Shown here: positions 6,940 to 11,541 of the stretch, one piece after another | How the letters are laid out: the number at the start of each line of letters is the position of its first letter | How positions within the stretch are numbered: position 1 is the stretch's first letter | DNA from: Clostridiales bacterium UBA2658 | GTDB taxonomy: Bacteria; Bacillota; Clostridia; Oscillospirales; Oscillospiraceae | NCBI GenBank assembly: GCA_002359425.1 | Contig: DEMY01000043.1 | Coordinates: forward strand, 22,782 to 34,322 | Length of the DNA stretch: 11,541 bases | Direction of reading: 5' to 3' | The notes under the pieces: generated by a model | What the model saw: the letters and a program-made list of their open reading frames with translations, nothing else | Databases searched by the model: none | What the model was told of the DNA's origin: nothing | Translations under genes and position numbers: made by a program

Positions 6940-8508
6940 ATGAGACAGACCAAGAAAATAACGGCAATTTTTCTTGCGGTGCTCATGCTGACTGCTGTAC
7001 TGGGCGGATGCTCGGGCGGCAAGCCAGCGACGAGTGCCTCCATATCCCCTACAGCCGCAGCGACCTCCGCCGAGCCTGTCAAGGGCGGCGAGCTGACCGT
7101 CGGCATTGCTCAGGATCTGGACGATACCATTGACCCCCACAAGATGGTCTCCGCCGGAACGCGCGAAGTTCTCTTCAACGTGTTCGAGGGACTGTTGAAG
7201 CCCGACACAAAGGGCGAGATGCAGCCCGCCGTTGCGAGCGACTGCAAGATTAACGATACCGGCGATACCTTTACATTTACGCTGCGCGACGGCGTGAAGT
7301 TCCATAACGGCAGCGCCGTCACGGTGAAAGACATTGTCTATTCTCTCAAGCGTGCCGCCGGACTTGATACCGGCACGCCGCTTGTTAACGGTTTTGACGA
7401 AATCGAATCCGTCACGTCCACGGACGACAAGACCGTCGTCGTGAAGCTCAAAAAGCCGGATATCGAGTTTAAAGCCATGTTCACCGCCGCCATCATCCCG
7501 GATGGCAACGACCCAACCAAGGAAACGATCGGCACCGGTCCCTTTAAGTTTGCCTCCCGTACGCCGCAGCAGAATGTCGTTCTGGAGCGCTTTGACGGCT
7601 ACTGGGGTACCCCGGCCTATGTCGATAAAGTCACCTATAAGATCATTGACAACGCGGAAACGCTTGTCATGTCCCTCAAGAGCGGCGCCGTGAACCTTGT
7701 CGCGCACCTTACGAGCGCGCAGGTTAAAGAACTCGGCAGCGACTTCACGGTTGTTGACGGCACCATGAACCTCGTTCAGGCGATCTACCTCAACAACAAG
7801 GTTGCCCCGTTCGACAATGTCAAGGTCCGTCAGGCCCTGTGCTATGCCGTTGACCGGCAGGGCATCATGGACATGCTCGCAAACGGCAAGGGCGTTGCGG
7901 TCGGCAGCAGTATGTATCCAAACTTCAAGAAGTATTACCGTTCGGACCTCGCGGACTACTACAAGGTGGACATCGAGAAGGCAAAGCAGCTCCTCACGGA
8001 TGCCGGTTACCCGAACGGCTTCACGATGGATCTCACTGTTCCCTCGAACTACCAGCCGCACGTTGACACAGCCGCTGTCATTGCCGAGCAGCTCAAGAAG
8101 ATCGGCGTCACTGTGAACATCAAAAACGTCGATTGGGGCACCTGGCTTAGCGAGACCTATTCGGGCCGCAACTACCAGAGCACCGTCATCGGCGTCGATG
8201 CCGCTTCTCTGACAGCGCGTGCCATGCTCGGACGCTTTGTGTCCGACAGCAGCTCGAACTTCACAAACTTTAGCGACCCGGAGTATGATAAGCTCTTCGC
8301 TGAGGCCGCAGCAAGCACAGACGAGGTAAAGCAGGTCGAGCTTTACAAGCAGCTCGAGGAAATCCTCACGAAGGATGCCGCGAACGTCTATATTCAGGAC
8401 ATGTGCGACTTCGTCGCAATGGGCAAGGGTGTCCAGGGCTATGAGTTCTATCCGCTCTATGTCATGGATATGTCCAAGGTCTATTTCACGAATAAGACTG
8501 CCGCATAA
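6940..8508 (+). CDS. Extracellular solute-binding lipoprotein, family 5 (peptide/nickel ABC importer)
   Basis: Substrate-binding component of a DppA/OppA/NikA-class importer, held at the outer face of the membrane by a lipid. The 522-residue length is normal for the family. It begins with a lysine-containing signal peptide and a lipobox LGGC, so cleavage and lipidation at C24 are expected. A Ser/Thr/Ala-rich linker runs to about residue 45 and the SBP family 5 domain starts at about 50 (GGELTVGIAQDLDDTIDPHK). Typical internal features are FTFTLRDGVKFHNG near 111-124, GTGPFKF in the middle and YLNNKVAPFDNVKVRQAL at the hinge side. AAGGAG at 6926-6931 lies 8 nt before the ATG. It is the first gene of the operon, 149 nt ahead of the permeases. 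Substrate is not determinable: peptides, nickel chelates and sugars are all known for this family. Confidence 0.94.
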   Translation: MRQTKKITAIFLAVLMLTAVLGGCSGGKPATSASISPTAAATSAEPVKGGELTVGIAQDLDDTIDPHKMVSAGTREVLFNVFEGLLKPDTKGEMQPAVASDCKINDTGDTFTFTLRDGVKFHNGSAVTVKDIVYSLKRAAGLDTGTPLVNGFDEIESVTSTDDKTVVVKLKKPDIEFKAMFTAAIIPDGNDPTKETIGTGPFKFASRTPQQNVVLERFDGYWGTPAYVDKVTYKIIDNAETLVMSLKSGAVNLVAHLTSAQVKELGSDFTVVDGTMNLVQAIYLNNKVAPFDNVKVRQALCYAVDRQGIMDMLANGKGVAVGSSMYPNFKKYYRSDLADYYKVDIEKAKQLLTDAGYPNGFTMDLTVPSNYQPHVDTAAVIAEQLKKIGVTVNIKNVDWGTWLSETYSGRNYQSTVIGVDAASLTARAMLGRFVSDSSSNFTNFSDPEYDKLFAEAAASTDEVKQVELYKQLEEILTKDAANVYIQDMCDFVAMGKGVQGYEFYPLYVMDMSKVYFTNKTAA

Positions 8509-8536
8509 GGAAAATACTGAATGAACGACAGGGCAG

Positions 8537-8565
8537 GGCGGTTTTTGATTTTGCCAGAAACCGCC
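8537..8565 (+). other. Intercistronic hairpin between the binding protein and permease genes
   Basis: GGCGGTTT (8537-8544) pairs with AAACCGCC (8558-8565), loop 13 nt, with no T run after it. In binding-protein operons such hairpins often protect the upstream message from 3' decay and allow more lipoprotein than permease. That role is inferred here. Confidence 0.55.
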
Positions 8566-8581
8566 TTGTATCTGTGTACTT

Positions 8582-8603
8582 ATTTGAGCGAAAATGGTCA
8601 AAT
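8582..8603. promoter_or_regulatory. Inverted repeat sharing half-sites with the operon's promoter palindrome
   Basis: ATTTGA (8582-8587) and TCAAAT (8598-8603) are inverted around a 10-nt spacer, in the gap before the first permease gene. The right arm extends to GGTCAAAT, identical to 8 bases of the promoter palindrome at 6755-6762. It may be a secondary regulator site or coincidence. No convincing promoter lies beside it. Confidence 0.3.
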
Positions 8604-8657
8604 TTTGCTACGTTTGTTACAAATTTAACCGCTTTCAAGAGAAGCCGGGAGGATCGA

Positions 8658-9599
8658 ATGCGCTATATTCTCAAAAAAATAGGCATCTTCGTGCTTACGA
8701 TCCTCGCCATTTCTATCCTTGTATTCTTTGCGTTCCAAATTATTCCTGGCGATCCGACGACGCGAATGCTTGGTACGCAGGCAACGCCGGAGAGAATTGC
8801 CGCCCTGCGCGTCCAGCTCGGTCTGGACCGGCCTGTGTTTGAGCGCTACTCTGACTGGCTTGGCAGCTTTCTTCGCGGCGACTTTGGCGAATCCTACAGC
8901 TACAATATGCCGGTTCATGAGCTTTTGAACGGCAAGATACAGATCACGGCGGCTTTGACGCTTCTGTCGTTTCTCATGGTGCTTGTCATTTCGTTTCCGC
9001 TTGGCATCCTTTTGGCGCGTTTCGCACACTCGTGGTTTGATCGTGTCATGATGGTGCTCAATCAGATCGTTATGTCGGTGCCCTCGTTTTTTACCGGCAT
9101 TTTGTTCACCTATCTTTTCGGCCTCATCCTCAAGCTCTTCACGCCGACAAATTTTGTCCCGCATGCGGACGACCCGGCGGGCTTCTGGGGCTATCTTGTG
9201 TTTCCGGCGCTTTCAATTGCGCTTCCAAAGGCCGCAATGGTCATAAAGCTCCTGCGCGGGAGTATGGTGCGCGAACTGTCGGAGGATTATGTGCGTACGG
9301 CTTACAGCCGCGGAAACAGCCGCTGGCAGGTCCTCAAGGGTCACGTTATGCGCAATGCGATGATTCCGGTTATCACATTTTTGGCGGTCACACTGGTGGA
9401 CATTATCGCAGGAAGTATTATAATAGAACAGGTATTCAACATCCCCGGCATGGGCCGGCTTCTGATGACCTCCATCAACGGGCGCGACCTGCCCGTCGTC
9501 CAGACGATTATCATGATTATCTCAATCGTCGTCATCACGGTCAACTATATTGCGGATATCTCGTATAAATACATTGACCCGCGTATACGCTTCCGTTAA
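8658..9599 (+). CDS. ABC importer permease, DppB type
   Basis: One of two membrane subunits forming the translocation channel. The 313 residues from ATG 8658 match the family. GGAGG at 8648-8652 lies 5 nt before this ATG; an in-frame TTG at 8574 would add 28 residues over the intergenic region and is rejected. Six helices are visible at about 8-28, 97-120, 130-160, 179-198, 236-256 and 281-302. The large segment after helix 1 carries DppB-type features (PGDPTTRMLG, LGLDRPV and GDFGESY). The ATPase-coupling EAA loop is at about 209-233 (VRTAYSRGNSRWQVLKGHV, conserved glycine G219). NIPGMGRLL and the ending YIDPRIRF are typical. It is followed 23 nt later by the second permease. Confidence 0.96.
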   Translation: MRYILKKIGIFVLTILAISILVFFAFQIIPGDPTTRMLGTQATPERIAALRVQLGLDRPVFERYSDWLGSFLRGDFGESYSYNMPVHELLNGKIQITAALTLLSFLMVLVISFPLGILLARFAHSWFDRVMMVLNQIVMSVPSFFTGILFTYLFGLILKLFTPTNFVPHADDPAGFWGYLVFPALSIALPKAAMVIKLLRGSMVRELSEDYVRTAYSRGNSRWQVLKGHVMRNAMIPVITFLAVTLVDIIAGSIIIEQVFNIPGMGRLLMTSINGRDLPVVQTIIMIISIVVITVNYIADISYKYIDPRIRFR

Positions 9600-9622
9600 G
9601 GAGCGACCCGGAGGAAGAACCG

Positions 9623-10486
9623 TTGAAAGAAAAGAAAAAGAAGACCGGCCGCGCGCCGAACTACAATTTGATATGGGGCCTGGTCATCACGATCCTTATG
9701 GTTACCTTGATCATCGTCAGCTTTTTCTGGACGCCCTTTGACCCGGACACGATGTCTTACGCCGAAAAGGATCTGGCTCCCGGCGGGGCGCACATTCTCG
9801 GCACCGACAATTTTGGACGCGACATTTTCAGCCGCGTTATGGAGGGCGCAGGGACGACGCTGTCAATCGCATTCTGCGCAGTTGCCATCGGCGCGAGTTT
9901 TGGCACCGTCATCGGCGGGCTGACAGGCTATTTCGGCGGTGCATGGGACGAATTTATCATGCGGATCAACGACGCCGTAACGGCCTTTCCGAGTATTCTG
10001 CTTGCCCTCGTCATTGTGACAGTCACGGGCAGCGGCAGAACGAACATTATTTTGATCCTTGGCATCCTCTTTATTCCGAGCTTTGCCCGCGTTGTCCGCG
10101 GCGAATTTGCAAAGCAGCGGCAAATGGACTATGTAAAAAACGCAAAGCTCATGGGTGTGAAGTCCAGACGCATTATGTTCGTGCACATTCTGCCGAACAT
10201 CGCGCCGGTGCTTCTCAGCGCCGTCGCCATCGGTTTCAACAACGCCGTTTTGGCGGAGGCCAGCATGAGCTACCTCGGCGTCGGCGTCAGCCAAACGGAG
10301 GCTGTGAGTCTCGGACGAATGCTCCTCGACTCGCAGGCGTATTGGATGACGTCCCCGTGGCAGGCGCTTTCCGCGGGCTGCGCGATTTCTATTTTAATTT
10401 TAGGTTTTGCACTCATATCGGAAGGTCTGGGCACCCGCCCCATGTGGCGCCCAACCACGAAACGGAGGCTGAAGCAGCATGCTTGA
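9623..10486 (+). CDS. ABC importer permease, DppC type
   Basis: Second channel subunit, partner of the preceding permease. The 287-residue product starts at TTG 9623: GGAGG at 9610-9614 lies 8 nt before it and no ATG or GTG occurs upstream in frame before the previous gene. A Lys-rich N-terminus precedes helix 1 at about 17-36. The DppC hallmark LGTDNFGRDIFSR is at about 59-71. Further helices follow at about 78-102, 121-136, 143-157, 197-215 and 251-268. The EAA coupling loop is at about 170-195 (VKNAKLMGVKSRRIMFVHI). MSYLGVGVS and WMTSPWQAL near the C-terminus are also typical. The stop overlaps the next gene by 8 nt, so translation of the two is probably coupled. Confidence 0.95.
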   Translation: MKEKKKKTGRAPNYNLIWGLVITILMVTLIIVSFFWTPFDPDTMSYAEKDLAPGGAHILGTDNFGRDIFSRVMEGAGTTLSIAFCAVAIGASFGTVIGGLTGYFGGAWDEFIMRINDAVTAFPSILLALVIVTVTGSGRTNIILILGILFIPSFARVVRGEFAKQRQMDYVKNAKLMGVKSRRIMFVHILPNIAPVLLSAVAIGFNNAVLAEASMSYLGVGVSQTEAVSLGRMLLDSQAYWMTSPWQALSAGCAISILILGFALISEGLGTRPMWRPTTKRRLKQHA

Positions 10487-11267
10487 CGTTAAAAATCTCA
10501 AGGTCACCTTCAATGACGAACACCCGGCGGAGGCCGTCAAGGGCATAAATCTCCACATGGAGGACGGCGAGACGCTTGGTCTCGTCGGCGAGTCCGGCAG
10601 TGGCAAAACCGTAACGGCTATGACCATCGCAGGACTTTTGGAGGACGACTGTGTTTCGATTGACGGCGAGGTCATTTTTGAAGGCCGCGACCTTTTAAAG
10701 TGCTCCTGCAATGAAATGCGCCTTTTGCAGGGCAAGGACATCGGCGTTATTTTTCAGGAGCCGATGACGAGTCTCGACCCTCTCATGCGCATCGGCCGTC
10801 AGATCGAGGAGACAGTTCGCCTCCATTTCAAAACAAAGCCGGATCAGCGCCGCAGCATGGCGCTGGAGGTCATGAGGCTTGTCGGCTTGCCGGACCCGGA
10901 CGGCACCTATAAAAAATATCCGCACCAGCTCTCCGGCGGTCAGCGGCAAAGAGCCATGATTGCCGCGGCGTTTATAAACCATCCGAAGCTTCTTATTTTG
11001 GATGAGCCGACGACGGCACTGGACGTCACCGTGCAGGCGCAGATTATCGACGTTTTGAAGCGCCTGAACGAAAAATGCGGCGTCTCGCTTCTGTTCATTT
11101 CGCACGATCTGCGCGTGGTGCGCCGCGTGTGTAAAAAGGTCGCCGTTATGTACCACGGTGAGATTGTTGAGTACGGCAACACGGACGAGGTTTTCACGAA
11201 CCCGCAACACGAATATACAAAGCGCCTTGTCGCGGCCGTGACGGCAAGGAGTTCTGCCCATGTCTGA
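10479..11267 (+). CDS. ABC importer ATPase, DppD/NikD type
   Basis: Cytoplasmic ATP-hydrolysing subunit of the importer. The 262-residue protein has every ABC motif: Walker A GESGSGKT (37-44), Q-loop Q93 in IFQEPMTSLDP, signature LSGGQ (151-155), Walker B LLILDEP (171-177) and the H-loop histidine H209 in SHD. NPQHEYTKRL near 241-250 is the start of the family's C-terminal extension, but the protein ends soon after. It is therefore about 60-70 residues shorter than typical OppD/DppD and closer to NikD in length. The ATG lies 10 nt after GGAGG (10464-10468), inside the end of the permease gene (ATGCTTGA overlap), and the stop overlaps the next start. Length alone does not prove a nickel substrate. 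Confidence 0.95.
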   Translation: MLDVKNLKVTFNDEHPAEAVKGINLHMEDGETLGLVGESGSGKTVTAMTIAGLLEDDCVSIDGEVIFEGRDLLKCSCNEMRLLQGKDIGVIFQEPMTSLDPLMRIGRQIEETVRLHFKTKPDQRRSMALEVMRLVGLPDPDGTYKKYPHQLSGGQRQRAMIAAAFINHPKLLILDEPTTALDVTVQAQIIDVLKRLNEKCGVSLLFISHDLRVVRRVCKKVAVMYHGEIVEYGNTDEVFTNPQHEYTKRLVAAVTARSSAHV

Positions 11268-11541
11268 TCCCGTCCTTGAAGTCAAAAATTTAGACGCCTA
11301 CTATTTTACAAACGGTTTTCTCGGTAAAAAGGTCAAAAAACAGGTTCTGTTCGATGTGAATTTCAAGGTCGCCCAGGGCGAGGTATTCGGTCTTGTTGGC
11401 GAGTCCGGCTGTGGCAAGTCAACGCTTGCCAAGACCATTCTCGGCCTTCACTCGGATTATGACGGCGAGATTATCCACTACACGAACCGGCCTCAAATGG
11501 TGTTTCAAGACCCAAAGGGTTCCCTGAACCCGGCCAAAACT
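11260..11541 (+). CDS. ABC importer ATPase, DppF/OppF type (partial, runs off the edge)
   Basis: Second ATPase of the importer; only the first 94 residues are present. It starts at ATG 11260, overlapping the previous stop by 8 nt (ATGTCTGA), with AAGGAG (11246-11251) 8 nt upstream. Walker A is GESGCGKS (47-54) and the Q-loop glutamine is Q83 in QMVFQDPKGSLNP. Between the GEI that follows the Walker A helix and QMVFQD only eight residues remain (IIHYTNRP), whereas typical DppF proteins have about 25 there (the DG-D-L strand and loop). This is a compact variant of the nucleotide-binding domain. The frame is intact, so it is not an obvious frameshift. The signature and Walker B motifs lie outside the window. 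Confidence 0.93.
   Translation, partial: MSDPVLEVKNLDAYYFTNGFLGKKVKKQVLFDVNFKVAQGEVFGLVGESGCGKSTLAKTILGLHSDYDGEIIHYTNRPQMVFQDPKGSLNPAKT

Noticed and set aside
6757..8601. 614-codon open frame on the minus strand opposite the solute-binding protein gene
   Set aside because: It mirrors a well-identified GC-biased gene, resembles no protein family and starts and ends in non-coding DNA. It is an antisense shadow.
8574..8657. Upstream TTG start adding 28 residues to the first permease
   Set aside because: GGAGG at 8648-8652 points to the ATG at 8658, where the DppB-like sequence begins. The extension covers the hairpin/inverted-repeat gap.

Overview
The window reads as chromosomal DNA of a Gram-positive, low-to-mid GC Bacillota, most likely a clostridial lineage such as the Oscillospiraceae. 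The evidence is a CIRCE-controlled groES-groEL operon, an RNase Y gene, strong AGGAGG-type ribosome binding sites, sigma-A style promoters and a lipoprotein-anchored solute-binding protein. Base composition is, by eye, in the mid-50s percent GC in coding regions. The genus is inference. All recognised genes lie on the + strand, and no mobile-element gene, tRNA, rRNA or CRISPR array was found.

Layout. (1) About 1-2098: a promoter-like -10 box at the left edge, then an unrecognised two-helix membrane protein translationally coupled (ATGATGA overlap) to a THUMP-domain rRNA methyltransferase of the YpsC/RlmL type. (2) 2099-2446: a non-coding interval holding a sigma-A promoter and a perfect CIRCE operator, followed by groES and groEL and a strong intrinsic terminator at 4485-4522. 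(3) 4523-5025: a hairpin-rich non-coding block bounded by a 13-bp direct repeat, with a near-consensus promoter (TTGACA-17-TAGAAT) and a structured leader of about 140 nt, then rny (RNase Y) and its terminator at 6610-6650. (4) 6651-11541: a peptide/nickel-class ABC importer operon with the order substrate-binding lipoprotein, two permeases, two ATPases. The second ATPase runs off the right edge. Its promoter region carries a triple direct repeat, a perfect 15-bp palindrome in the promoter spacer and a structured leader.

How the genes work together. The chaperonin pair folds proteins and is expected to be under HrcA repression; hrcA itself is not in the window. RNase Y starts mRNA decay at the membrane. 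The methyltransferase modifies 23S rRNA. The ABC operon is a self-contained uptake system: the lipoprotein captures substrate outside the cell, the two permeases form the channel and the two ATPases power it. Its genes are tightly coupled (8-nt overlaps between permease 2 and ATPase 1, and between ATPase 1 and ATPase 2). The substrate cannot be told from sequence.

The protein-coding content is mostly housekeeping. I found no clearly new gene system. The observations most worth checking are regulatory: the ABC operon control region with its apparent second operator upstream of the permeases, the direct-repeat-bounded block upstream of rny, and the two leader RNAs.
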